A stretch of 64,000 nt of DNA. Source: Halichondria panicea. Its lineage: Eukaryota > Porifera > Demospongiae > Suberitida > Halichondriidae. The notes beneath the pieces are model-generated. The model was not told the DNA's origin and made no database searches. It was given only the letters and a program-made list of their open reading frames with translations. Within the stretch, counting starts at the first letter, position 1. Every line of letters begins with the position of its first letter. Shown here piece by piece: positions 33,172 to 44,887 of this stretch. A program made the position numbers and the translations under genes. The DNA lies in NCBI RefSeq assembly GCF_963675165.1, contig NC_087389.1, positions 5,492,120-5,556,119 on the forward strand, in the 5' to 3' direction.

Positions 33172-33844
33172 CAGAGGAGTAGGAAGATGTTTTTGTAAGG
33201 GGGTGCTTTACAAATCTGGGGGTTCGGGGGCTTGCCCCAGGAAAATTTTAGCACTCTACATTCCCGGAGATTAATTCTGAGCAAATTTGGTATAAAATTA
33301 TCAGTATCAAAATTTTTATGCTATATACTTTAAATCTATTAAGTGGGTATGAATAAAGATTGCATTGCATGTGTCATTGTACTTCGGAGGAACGTTTCAA
33401 TCTTCGCAGTGAATGTTTTAACTACAGCATGTCTATTTTAGGATCCAATTACACTTGATCTATAGTCTAGCTACCCTCTCTTTAGTAGCTGTTCATGGCT
33501 AGCTGGGCGGAGCCCGGCACCCGTTCCCAACGGGCTCCGCCCAACTAGTTCATGGCTACCATTGATGTCAAAAATGAGAGGAGACTTGCTTGTTGCAGAT
33601 TCGCAATGCGCTTGCTCGAGATATCTACGATGCAATGTGGTTCATCTAGCTGACCTTTGTACTGTGTACGTAACTATGCTAGTATAGCTAGCTTAGTAAC
33701 TAATATATAGCTAGCTAGCTAGCTACTAGCTAGCTAGCTACTAGCTGGACTTCTAGCTAGCTGCTTCATGGAGCAAGTAGGTAAGGTAGCTTGAGATAAG
33801 GGGGTGCTCCAGCACCCTGAGCACCCGTGCTTCCTACGCCACTG
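33172..33844. mobile_element. Non-autonomous DNA transposon, CAGTGGCGTAGGAAG-type end
   Basis: Left end CAGAGGAGTAGGAAG and right end CTTCCTACGCCACTG are inverted, followed inward by GGGGGTGCT motifs (and GGGGGTTCGGGGGCTTGCCCC near the left end). TAGAG flanks both sides (33167-33171, 33845-33849). About 673 bp with no open frame; it contains the nested 48-bp hairpin at 33500-33547. Confidence 0.75.
33500..33547. mobile_element. 48-bp foldback element with 9-bp target duplication
   Basis: TAGCTGGGCGGAGCCCG...CGGGCTCCGCCCAACTA, a loop of about 14 bp, flanked by GTTCATGGC (33491-33499, 33548-33556). It is inserted in the transposon at 33172-33844. Confidence 0.9.
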
Positions 33845-33849
33845 TAGAG

Positions 33850-34750
33850 TGAATGTATAGCTCAGCTATATCATCATCTAAGTATACTCTTGTTTCCAGA
33901 ATGAAAAGGTGGCCTGCTGGCTAGAAAAGAGCTTGTTAAAGTAGGTTCAAGGTTCAAGTATTTTAATAAAGATTACGTCATTATTAACTTTTTGGCTGTG
34001 TCCAACCTCCCTCGCGAAGGGGACTGGGCGTTTAATCCCGAACGGCTAGTTTTCATTAGAATCTCTCCCGGCCTCAAATCGAGGTATACACTTTGCTCTA
34101 TAATTATGATCATAGTATGAACATTTCATTGATAACAATGTTATAAACTAATGCATGAGTATGATTAAAGCATGACAAGAGAATGAACAAGAAGAAGTGG
34201 ACTCTTGACTGTATTCGTTGCTTGTCACTTGTGTCGATGTCAAATGTAGCAGAAACTTCCCAAGGATGGTAGGTCATACTCCTACAGAGCAGCTATCAGG
34301 TACTTTGTTTCAGAAAACCAAGGCAAGATAACCTGCAAAATTGGCCTGTGTGATAACTTTCTTGGACTTTGTGTTTTCTTTTCTCTGCATATAGGACTAC
34401 TTGTTCCCTGCATATACATCTTCAAGGGCAAACAGATCCATACAGAGAAAGTTATATGTCTGATCTTGGTCCAGCAAGGAGTATAGTCGTACTAGCTACT
34501 ACCTAAAACTTCCTTTCTTCACTAGTCAACATTAAGGCATTAAGCTACTGCGCATGCTCAAACTCTTCATTCTGGCTGGGCTATAATCAAGTGAAAATAC
34601 CCTTGTGCAAGAACTTTGAAGCAAAGAGGGGATGGGCATTTATTCAAGATGGGCTTATTTTCGCGAGGGTACGGTATAGTCTCTGGATCTATTTAGGCCT
34701 TTCTGTGATCTACAATTGCTCAACATTTTTAAATTGTCTCTCAAAAGTAA
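33850..34750. other. No gene seen
   Basis: Spacer with a CCCGGCCTCAAATCGAGGTA hairpin-like end near 34073. Confidence 0.45.
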
Positions 34751-34757
34751 TAGCTGC

Positions 34758-34885
34758 ACTGTCGCCTTTATGCAACTTACTGCCTTTATGCAACCTGTTG
34801 CCTTATTTGCAACCTACTGCCTTTATGCAACCTACTGCCTTTATGCAACCTACTGCCTTTATGCAGTCTGTTTTATGCAGCCGGG
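34758..34885. repeat. TGCCTTTATGCAACC minisatellite
   Basis: Six to seven units of TGCCTTTATGCAACCTAC, related to 8884-9262 and 10921-11216. Confidence 0.85.
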
Positions 34886-35149
34886 CAGACTAGCCATCCA
34901 CTTTGTTTTTACTTAATACGTATAATCATCTCTTTTCTTTTTTTTTAAAGGCGCCAGACATGAATATAGAAGCTAATTATATTCATATAAATTTTATTTT
35001 AAGCAACCTGCCGCCTTGATGCAGTCTGTTGCCTTTATGTTTTTTACTTACGAATAGGATCTCTTTTTTTTTAGCAGAATAGAAGCTAATACAAATCTGT
35101 TCCCTGTATAATTAACTCAATAACTTACAAAACAGAAAATGTACTACAC

Positions 35150-35401
35150 TTAATTAACCTTCAGTATATAGCTGACTTTTAGTGATACACCATTAGACTC
35201 TATATCAGGAGCACATTCTGTAATGTGCTCCTGTTTATATCTATGTAAAAACTTAATTGTTTCAAGTTTCTGGAACACTTGAAAGTGTTTGACATCGAAA
35301 ACAAGACCTAAAACTGAGTAGTTTTCAGGTGTCTTAACTGATAATGCTGATCTCTGTGAGTGTGTGTATACTTGCAAGCATTTAATCAGCGGATTCGTCA
35401 A
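35150..35401 (-). CDS. Unassigned open frame in the block 1/3 upstream region
   Basis: 83 codons, beginning MTNPLIKCLQVYTHSQ and containing HFQVFQKLETIKFLHRY. Composition is protein-like and the equivalent region of block 1 is broken and partly replaced. No family recognised and no splice partners established. It could be a remnant exon. Confidence 0.25.
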   Translation of the reverse strand: MTNPLIKCLQVYTHSQRSALSVKTPENYSVLGLVFDVKHFQVFQKLETIKFLHRYKQEHITECAPDIESNGVSLKVSYILKVN

Positions 35402-36270
35402 CTAATAATGCACTGTAAAAAATGATGTGAGGTTTTCACGCTATAATTATACACATTTATCACAATAGTCACGCTTATTTTTTTATAAACAAATTAATTT
35501 TATGCAATGCAAAGGTCTAAGAAAGTAGCTATTATATGGAGCTGTTAATAATTATTAATCTGAGACCTGTAACAATACACAAATAATTACCATGCACTTA
35601 AACTACATTAATTTGTTGAAGAAACTGTGTCACAGAGTTCAAAGCGTTCGTATCGAATTTTAGTGAGTTCCATTCTCTAATTGTTCTTGGGAAAAATTAA
35701 AGTAATAGTAGGTCTTAATAATTCATATCTGTGATGGTATTGGGCTCTCTGTATATAATTATAAAACCAGTTTGTCTTCTTGCTTTCTTCGCAATTTCCC
35801 TTATGTGCAGTGACCAAGATAGATCTCAGTGCCCAAAAATTGATACCATGCAATTGCAAGGTACCTACTAACCAGTGCAGTAGCTATATTCGGTTGTTAT
35901 ATATTATCGTGGAGTGGAATAGCTGATTGCAAAACATTCAAAAAAACCATGCCATGCACTTAACAGCATTATTTAGCATTTTCAATCGCATAAAGATAAT
36001 AATACAGTAGATCTATTATAGCACACAATTTTGGAGGAAATGTTCTTAACAATAATCATGGTCATGCAATCATTACCCATGCACACTTTGATGCCTGGCA
36101 TGGCATGCAGCAATGCAATTATGATATATAATGTGTAAAACTATACCAGCTATAGTATAGCTTTATTTTATGTATCTATTTTGCTTTGACATATCCACCG
36201 AGGCATCAGCAACCACGGTGTTTTCATTATAAGTGATTGTATCCTATTATATATACAACATTTCAATATT

Positions 36271-37074
36271 AAACAAACAGCTGCTTCCTCTTTGGGGATG
36301 TCTCTAATCATTGTTCAGATAGTTCCGTCAGTTCTGAAAAAGTTGTTAAAGTTGCTGAAGATAAAACAACAACATGTGAAGAAAACAAGATCGCCTGATT
36401 GGTACACTGCACTGCGCTTGATTTGATCACGATGTTTATCAAGATCAACACTATCTACTCGGCTATTGTTGGGATGACACAATCCACTGATTTCTGCAGC
36501 AGCACTAAAGTTGCTGCAAGCTCAGTTTTCCTGTCCTTCTGTGTTCTACTGGGAATTGCTAGCGAGTTAATCAATTGCTTTGGACACGAATTTAAATAGC
36601 AACAAAGAATACATCGACAAGTCATTCAATCAATTGGTAACTATCGGCATGATTCTTATTGTCACTATTTGCCTTCCCTTTTATTTACTGGCCGATAATT
36701 TCCAGCCTCTCGATTGTGCGTTCAGTTGTGACACTATTGTTGCTAGTGCGACCATCAGCACAACCACATGCAACCGGACGGCCAACAGTGGAGTTAGACT
36801 GGGGTTTACCCTAACCACGCTTATTATCGTCCTCATCTTCTCCAGTGTTTATTTCTATCATGTTCAATTAGCTGAAATAAATCGAAAGAAGCTGAAGAGT
36901 AACATTGTTATAATTACTGGGAAAGAAACAGTGGTGGAGAATTTTAAATTTTCCATTATGTTGCATGTCATAATAATTATGCTTTTTCTCAGAATTAACT
37001 ATAATCAGGAGTTGCTATACATAAAGCTTAATGATTCAATAATTATGTATAGGTCTGCAGTGCGAGTGATATAG
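36271..37074 (+). pseudogene. Multi-pass membrane protein, copy 3, truncated and frameshifted
   Basis: Similarity begins mid-segment (AASSLGMSLIIVQIVPSVLKKL) after a block 1-type upstream region, so the first membrane segments are missing. A 5-base insertion (CACTGCACTGCGCTTG near 36405) and a deletion with an in-frame TAG (36580-36600) break the frame. The last part is open from MDTNLNSNKEYIDKS. One T fewer at the end (AATTTTAAATTTT) removes the stop used in copy 4, so the frame runs to 37074. Confidence 0.75.
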
Positions 37075-37680
37075 GTCTGAAGTGGTGTGGTCCATATTAA
37101 TTGTGCCCATTATATATCACTCCTAAAAGGGGTGGGGCTGGTCTTGCAGGTACACTGTTATAGGAATGCTATGAACTTTACTTCCAACTTTAAATTATTA
37201 GGTATTGAAGAGTCTCACACTAGGCCCTGATAACATTATTTTTACCCATTAGTCTATTAATTCTCGGATCGAAAAATGTGCTTATTATTAAAAATCCAAA
37301 AATGCGACATAATAATTATAGACAAAATTAAGACGTATACATAAACACAGCACACATGCATGCAAAGCTAATTATAACTGACACATGTACACGACATAAT
37401 TAATATAATCATGATTCTCATAATATTGGTGATAATCCTTCAAGCCATGAAAATGTCGTTATGCAAAACTTAATGTAATGATCTTTACCAAAAATGGACA
37501 TTGATGCTATTTATCTTTAGACACCTAATTATGCTAAAAATTATTCCTAGCATAATTTATCAGGGCCTACATACATTACACACTGTGCATATGGCAAATG
37601 ACACTATCATTAGTAACATACAAATCTTGAGTATAAGCAATAAAAATAATGAACAGTTTGTGCTATGCTAATAATAATTA
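37075..37680. other. Spacer between convergent gene copies
   Basis: 3' flanks as in the other blocks; no gene. Confidence 0.5.
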
Positions 37681-38579
37681 ATTTTTTCTGATGTGTTTCG
37701 AGCTTTCACCTTTGACCCTCAGCGAGTCCCCATCCAACTTGCCATGGTGACTATGGGACGGACTTTGACCTGGGCTTGATACTGATTTCATCTCTGTCGG
37801 GTTGTCATAGCGACTGTAGTATGGAAACTCGGTAATAGTTTTAGAGAACTTGACTTTCGGAGCCGATCTCCTAGCATCTCTACAGTGTGTGGGCGTGTGT
37901 GGGTGGGGGGTAATTTATAAAGAACAGAAATAATGCTGCAACTAAAGTGACTGCTATAGTGTACACACACGATTGGTAATACACAGTGACACTAGCAAGT
38001 GTATGCAATGGCCGAGTGGTCTCCCAGTAAAGTGTAGGGATAACTCACTCTGTGTGTCTCTGGCTCCTGGAGGACCTCTCACTCTTGCTATCAGCCTGGG
38101 CACAGAAATCAAACAATGTAGGTGGCTACTAAAGTCTATACTGTTGGCTACATTGAAACCTGTCTATACCCTACAAGTACATGCAGCCTCTATAATACAG
38201 CCAGGTTAATGGGCCCCAAAGTCTCCCAAGTGTTAGCAGGCCACCCTCTATAATACAGCCAGGTTAATGAGCCCCAAAACATCTTTTATAGCATGTGTCC
38301 CTCTATACTACAGCCAGGTTAATGGGCCCCCAAACCTCTGCCTGGTGCATGGCCACTACCAAACAGGTATGATACAGTGCGTACGTAACTCTACTGTATT
38401 GCACACAAGCTACACACATGTACAGTGTCTCTCACCTCATCTGACTTGCTGTAGAGGCGCTGTATGATAGGAGTGAGGGGGGAGAAGGTTCGGGTCATAC
38501 CACCACCACATTTACGAGCCTCTCGATTAGCATTCATACGCTGAGCTACTGACGTCATCTGCTTCCTGTGTGTGATGGG

Positions 38580-38821
38580 AGGGTGTGTGTGTGTGTGAGT
38601 GAGGGGGAGGGTATGTGTGTGTGTGTGGGGGGGGGGCGCAGTCATAGTGTGTGTGTGTGGTGTGTGTGTGGGAGGTGCAGTCATAGTGTGTGTGTGTGTG
38701 GTGTGTGTGTGGTGGGAGGGTGTGTGTGGGGGGGGCGCAGTCATAGTGTGTGTGTGTGTGCGTGTGTGTGTGGGGGAACACAGTCATAGTGTGTGTGTGT
38801 GTGTGGGGGGGGGTGCAGTCA

Positions 38822-38866
<45 letters not shown>

Positions 38867-38912
38867 GGGGGGGGGGGTGCAGTCGTAGTGTGTGTGTGTG
38901 TGTGTGTGTATA
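38580..38912. repeat. Compound (GT)n / poly-G / GCAGTCATAG minisatellite, block 3
   Basis: About six units of (GT)n, a run of G and GCAGTCATAG (or the GT variant), 30-60 bp each, upstream of exon E. Confidence 0.95.
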
Positions 38913-39539
38913 GGTACCTAGTTATAATTCAAGCACGGACATGTTGCAGTAGTTGAACATCTTTCAGCAGCCATAACTTTAGTACCGTGACCCCATTTAC
39001 CATGGCATGACCCCAATTTCAAAAATTTGATGAAGCTTAGAAAGATACCATTCAAATGATGTATTTCAATCGATGTGGCCTAATTAATAATTCAACTTTG
39101 AACCCTGGGCTATTATTACATGGTATTGTGCTAAAATTGTCATCACCCAAATATCTGGTACCATTTGAAAGGTCTTTTTCTAAGCTTTCGGAAAATCATA
39201 AAATTGGATCCACGAAATTCAAGTTATGGTGACTGAACGAGTCCACTAACCAATTGATTAAACGAGGGACATGTACATGTAGTACATACCTGCACATTAA
39301 TTTATACTATTCACTCACTCTAACACTTCTTGGGGGGTGGCTGTTCGATAGTCAATGATATTATGGTCCTCCCCTTTATCTGCCGCCTCATGACCTCTGT
39401 CCTTTGACCCTCGCGATCTCTTCAGCAGGATCTGGGGGTACAGGGGGACGATTGGAGGATCGTTTAGGGGTAGTGGGTGGTTCAGGGGGCGCCTTCCACA
39501 CAGGTACTTGACCCCTGCTGGGGGGAAGGGGTTGATAAT

Positions 39540-39733
39540 TAGCACAAGAATAATAAGAAGCACTAACAAGCTGCTACTTGTAGCTACGTACATGTAGCTA
39601 GCTGCTGGTAATAATTGTTTTTGGCTGACACGTGCAGAAATGCTAGAGTCAAAGTTCACTGAGGCCACTATTTGAGACTGAATATTGCTCAACCACGAAT
39701 ATTTAACCCCCCGAAAATTACCGGCTATACGGT
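39540..39733. mobile_element. Fused remnants of two MITEs
   Basis: 39556-39675 is the middle of the CCGTATATGC family. 39680-39728 is the right end of the CCGTATAGCGGG family (AAAATTACCGGCTATACGG). The same fusion is at 51060-51256. Confidence 0.85.
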
Positions 39734-40315
39734 AGACACTAGCAGTAGCAATTTTCCCAGTGACACACTCTCATACAGACTTGCACACACACCACCATAC
39801 ACACACACTACACAATCCCTAATTAAAGGCCCTCCACTTACATAGCGAGCTGCTCGGCCATGTGTGTCAGTTCTCCGGAGAGTGCCCAAAAAGTCTTGTA
39901 CATCATGAGATAGCGGACACAGATATTCTGACCCATAGCATCGGCCCAATCCACCGGCTTCTGGTTCTCCCTGTCCGTGTGGGTGTGTGTGTGTGTGTGT
40001 GTGGTGTGAGCGGTGTGGGTGTGTGTGGGTAGGGGAGTGATACAGCTAGACTTAGAACCTAAAACACGATTGCAGTTATCGTTGCTACAGTAGCTATGCG
40101 ATACACACGTTTCAGACTTGAGCAAGCACTTATTACACTAACAGCACACATCCACCCTCCCACTCATACATCCGCTCACTCACCTGTAGACAGTCGAGGT
40201 GTCCTCCCTGTGCGGAAAAGTGGGCGGGGGTAAGCAGCAGTATCTATGTCACTTCCGACTGTTCGTTCCTCTTCTTCACCGTCTTGAGAAGCCACTCAAG
40301 GCACTTGGCCTGTCA

Positions 40316-40790
40316 TGTGACGAGCACGTATACCATATGAATATCATGTGACAAATAGAATAAGTTATGGATAGTCTAAGTTAGCAAATAATTATTTCGA
40401 AAAGTATAATGGCTATTTTTATTTCTAAATCTCCCCTAAAATGTAGAGGCCAGTGGTTAGTACCAACCACCACCACCGACCAGTGTGGGCACATTAATAG
40501 CAACCTATAACTAGGTATACACACACGCATGAACAGCTAGTCGGACAATACGCACAATTAGCGTGTGCTACAACAATACACAAACAAACAAACTAACAAC
40601 AACACATTGCTACCAATCAGCACACACTCATCAATACCATATAGCTATTTCAAAGGGATACAAAATGAATCTTTTAATCGTGAAAATGCATAATTCAAGT
40701 TATGAGCACTCAAAGTTAGCTATCAAACAGAACCATGCAGTTTGGATAATGACCAAGGTTGGATAACAACTATTTGAGCGACAATAACTT
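40316..40790. other. Spacer in block 3; no gene
   Basis: Matches 29940-30370 of block 2. Confidence 0.5.
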
Positions 40791-40794
40791 GCGT

Positions 40795-41421
40795 ACCATT
40801 CGTCCAATCTCATAATTTTTGTATTCTTGTTGTTATCCAGTACAGTGTTCATGGACTCCATCCACAGAGTGTCTATAGGACCATCAAACACCACCCACTT
40901 ACGGTCATCATTTTGTGCAGGTGCAAACTCCCTACACACACAGATATAAGCACTGATCAACCACGCAATGATACGTACGTAGCTATCAAAATGACTGTAA
41001 AAAGCGCAAGGCTATTATATACTTTGCTTTTGCTAAAATTGTCGGATTTCTACTAATCACAAAACTTACATCTACATGTAAGCACACCATTGGAAAGGTT
41101 GTTCTCAGAGCTAGCAATTAGATTTGAAAGTAGAACAAAAATTACAGGCTACCTAAGACAGCTGAAAAGCTATAGCCTTGTGCTTTTGTTACAATGGAGC
41201 GCAACTATATATGCACAGGCTTAGGCTCACTTGAATGTGTTGGCTACCACACCATCAGTCAACTCGTGTGACACAGGGTCAAACTGACCAAACAGTTGAC
41301 CCTTAGTGACAGCCTTGGGGTTGATGACTCTATAGCCTGTCTTGTTCTCTTCCATCTGTCCCCTCTCATTGATTAGTGTGAGTGTGTCAGCTAGTACATG
41401 TCTTGCCTGGTGTGTGTGTGT

Positions 41422-41483
<62 letters not shown>

Positions 41484-42280
41484 GGGGGGTTACTACGGTA
41501 GATGAATAGCAATGGTATTGTATATAGGAGGGAGGTTGTTAAAACACTTTAAATTCCACTACAACATGACCTTAGAAAGTACAAGTGATACTGGGGCTCT
41601 TTAAACGGTCATAACTTTAGTTGCAATTTCAAATTTTGGGGGATTTTCTGAAAGCTATGATTTGTTTAAATCCAAAATTTGGTGGGGGAATAGTTAGATC
41701 GCAAAGATTTTTACCGGCAAAATATTCTAGTAATACGGTAGGCCTCTCCTAGCTTATAGTACCATACCTTGGGTAGGGTGACGTCCATGATGGATCTGAG
41801 CAGTAACACGTCTTCATGTTCGTTAGGGTACTTCAGTTTCAGATGACCGGCTGCCACCAACACTGACTGGACTGCACGCATGCCTACAGTGTACAATAGT
41901 GAGTAGGTCGAGTATACAGTACAGTGGGTTGTACCCACCATAGTCAGAATGGAGTTGGCTGGAGAGTTGCTCTGAACACAGTCCATAGGTCATGACAATC
42001 TTGACGGCCAGATTACGAGCATCCACAAAACCATAAGAGTAGAGAGAGATCTCTCCAATCATGGCATAGTCTGGCACCATCATGGCCACTGTACGAAACA
42101 ACACCTACAGAGAAAAAAATTTAAATGCTAAATAGAAAGTACCGATAGTTACCTTTAGATTGTCTGGTAGTTCAGAGCAGCCAGCATAACCTGGGTTCAT
42201 GGTTCATGGTGATGCAGACAAAGCACGATGGCCGCAGGTTCAGAGTAGTGCCCTCAAATACAAATGTCTTTAGATGAGTT
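40795..42280 (-). pseudogene. Dynein heavy chain fragment, copy 3
   Basis: All five exons seen in copy 1 are present. The 5' end of the P-loop exon has lost about 20 bp including part of the GKT region (near 41400), next to a (GT)n run at 41409-41480. The CATGAAC duplication (about 42198-42212) again breaks the first exon. In the last exon GTACTGGATAACAAC replaces the Asp codon of copy 1. Confidence 0.8.
41409..41488. repeat. (GT)n microsatellite, longest in the dynein copies
   Basis: About 38 GT units with one AT interruption, then a short G run. Confidence 0.95.
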
Positions 42281-42384
42281 TTCACTGCTCTCAAGATGGA
42301 CAAAATGTACAGAGTAATTATAGGGAATTGTTGAACGGCCATAATAATTATAATTTTTTTTATATAGATAATAAAATTATACTA

Positions 42385-42726
42385 CCGTAAGACCTTGATT
42401 TAAGGTGACCCTCCAAATATGCGACACCCAGGAGCTTCAGCAATTTTCTGACCTCTAAAAGTAGCGACAGCTACATTGATAATTATTTTTTAATGTCGCA
42501 TTCTAAATGTAGCCACTCCCTAGCCTCGATTGTAGCCCACTGGAAAATCAGTGTTTTTAAGCGGCCTGAAATCGAGGCAAATAGACTCTGTAAAGTTACC
42601 TCCAATTAGATGCGACCCTCTAAATATGCGACACCAGGGCTTCAATATAATTTTTCAACCTCCAAAAGATGCGACCTCTGGCTTCGTAATTATTAAAAAG
42701 TGTCGCTTTAAATCGAGATCTTATGG
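42385..42726. mobile_element. MITE CCGTAAGACCTTGATTTAAG family, copy 3
   Basis: Right end mutated (CTTATGG for CTTACGG). Orthologous to 21197-21550. Confidence 0.9.
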
Positions 42727-43293
42727 TATGAGCCTACAGCATTCTCTAGGATGCTCCTCTCCTGGTCCTCCACTGACTTGTGATAGAGCTACTCACCACA
42801 CAGCCTCATCTGACAACACACCTGAAACAAGGGACAACAATTTGTTATAATTATGTTGGAGAACAATAAATACTGTAATAGTGCTGCTCACAAGCATCAC
42901 TTACAGGAAGATAGGCTCCTTAAGCCTGCACTCAGTCATTCTTGCTTTTCTCTTTTGTTTCTGATCCTCGTGGCACCATCAAAGCAGAACTCAAAGGCTC
43001 TGCTAATGCACACTTGAAACAACAATGATGGACATTTATTACCCACTCCTTGAGTTTTTGCATGCAGCAAAATTAAATTGTTTATCATGTGTATAAAACT
43101 TTATGTTATGTAGCTTGGACATCTCAACCGAGGCATCAGCACCTTTTAATTTTTAATAACTTGTACTTGGGCTTTGTTCAACAAAGAAAGGCGTTGTTTG
43201 TTTTCTAAAGTAAGGGAATTCCCCAAACTGCATTATGCATTCCGTATTTCTTGCGGCTGTGCACCCACACCATCCTTTCTCCTTTCAACAACA

Positions 43294-43620
43294 TAGACTG
43301 GCGGTGACAGCCGCCCGAGCGTGTAGCGCGAGCGACTGGCAAACTGCCTATCAGTCACTCGTCTCAGCGGAAGTGTAATAGATCGTATGACACTACTAAA
43401 CATGAATATCGTTATAGATAATGTGGTTAAATTTTGCTATGAGATTCAGCTACTATGGAATGCACTGAATCCCCTGAAGTGTAAGTGCGGTTACAATTAC
43501 AGGGCTAATATGACGTTGAGCAATCTGATAGGCTGCAATGCTCGTTGCAGCTGAGACGAGTGACTGATAGACAGTTTGCCAGTCCCTCGCGGTACACGAG
43601 GGGCTGTCGCCGCCAGTCTA
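43294..43620. mobile_element. 327-bp inverted-repeat element with 9-bp target duplication
   Basis: Terminal inverted repeats of about 74 bp (TAGACTGGCGG...CCGCCAGTCTA) with a few mismatches. Flanked by TCAACAACA (43285-43293, 43621-43629). Block 2 has the empty site TTTCAACAACATTTGTAGG near 24345. Nine-base duplications occur in Mutator-like elements; the family here is not identified. Confidence 0.95.
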
Positions 43621-43854
43621 TCAACAACATTTGTAGGTCACTGTCACCAGGCAAAAGCAAAGAACTGATCAGCTCTAAATCTATGCAGTCTAAGTCCAGA
43701 CATTAGCAATGCTAGTGAGTGCATATAATTACAGGCTGCTGCATAGATCTATATATAAGCTATAAAGTGGATGTGCATATGAGCATGACCTCCTATAAAC
43801 TACTGCATAATTATAGTCTTCTTAAGTTACAGCTCTCCCTCCCCATGTATGTAG

Positions 43855-44887
43855 GGCAAGCGTCCGATAGCTCAGAGCAAGGTTGTCTTTATCTCACTCC
43901 TAGTGGTGGACATGCTCAACACCATCCTGCAAGAGACCATCACACTCTCCAAGGGTGATCGAGTAGCAAGTGCCCGAGCTGCCATTATTGTCTTTGTTAT
44001 CTGTATCATTATATTATTTGGCCCGTTAACGATTGGCCATTATGTCTATCTCTGCATAGCAAGAAAAAATCCAGTCAGTTTTATTACATCTCTCCTTGAA
44101 ATTATGGGAGTGCTTTTCTTTTTCTATGGCAACAATATCACCAGTATTATCAACAACTGGAGAATTGAGTTAGGTTGTGACTCTCAATGCGTCCTCGATA
44201 ATCAAATAGCAGCTGCTTTCTCTTTGGGGATGTCTCTAATCATTATTCAGATAGTTCCGTCAGTTCTGAAAAAGTTGTTATTAAAAGTTGCTGAAGAGAA
44301 AACAACAAAATGTGAAGAAAACAAGATCGCCTGATTGGTACACTGCGCTTGGTTTGATCACGATGTTTATCAAGATCAACACCATCTACTTGGCTATTGT
44401 TGGGATGACACAATCCACTGATTTCTGCAGCAGCACTGAAGTTGCTGCAAGTTCAGTTTTCCTGTCCGTTTGTGTTCTACTGGGAGTTGCTAGCGAGTTA
44501 ATCGATTATTTCTATGCTTTGGACACGAATTTAAAGAGCAACAAAGAATACATCGACAAGTCATTCAATCAATTGGTGACTATCGGCATGATTCTTATTG
44601 TCACTATTTGCCTTCCCTTTTATTTACTGGCCGATAATTTCCAGCCTCTCGATTGTGCGTTCAGTTGTGACACCATTGTTGCTAATGCGACCATCAGCAC
44701 AACCACATGCAACCGGACGGCCAACAGTGGAGTTAGACTGGGGTTTACCCTAACCACGCTTATTATCGTCCTCATCTTCTCCGGTGTTTATTTCTATCAT
44801 GTTCGATTAGCTGAAATAAATCGAAAGAAGCTAAAGAGTAACATTGTTATAATTACTGGGAAAGAAACAGTGGTGGAGAATTTTTAA
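43855..44887 (+). pseudogene. Multi-pass membrane protein, copy 4, one 4-bp frameshift
   Basis: This is the most complete copy. After a GTAG acceptor it encodes GKRPIAQSKVVFISLLVVDM, then hydrophobic segments around AAIIVFVICIIILFGPL, LLEIMGVLFFFYGNNITSII and AAAFSLGMSLIIIQIVP. Four extra bases near 44279-44284 (GTTGTTATTAAAAG, copy 2 GTTGTTAAAG) shift the frame; the first frame stops at 44334. The second frame is open from 44288 to TAA 44887: LITMFIKINTIYLAIVGM, SSVFLSVCVLLGVASELID, LVTIGMILIVTICLPFYLLA, a loop with four Cys and NAT/NRT sites, and a last membrane segment. In all about seven to eight segments. It is a pseudogene unless the indel is a sequencing error. No family recognised. 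Confidence 0.7.

Larger units (their letters stand above)
37681..40315 (-). pseudogene. Synphilin-1-like gene, copy 3, lacking exon C
   Basis: Exons G, F, E and D are present and open in E (Arg codon kept). Exon C, the coiled coil, is deleted together with parts of both MITEs: sequence passes from GTTGATAATTAGCACAAG (39532) through a MITE remnant to GACTGAATATTGCTCAACC (about 39677). Exon B has lost its 5' end (LLMDFGYSMV and the acceptor region, 39978). Exon A (about 40193-40315) has a 9-base in-frame deletion. This copy cannot give the full product. Confidence 0.75.
35100..42960. repeat. Amplified block 3
   Basis: Order as in blocks 1 and 2. The upstream part (35110-36280) matches 11220-12540 of block 1 without its MITE and hairpin insertions. 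Confidence 0.85.

Noticed and set aside
33172..33844. Possible coding transposon
   Set aside because: No open frame of useful length; only ends and target duplication are preserved.
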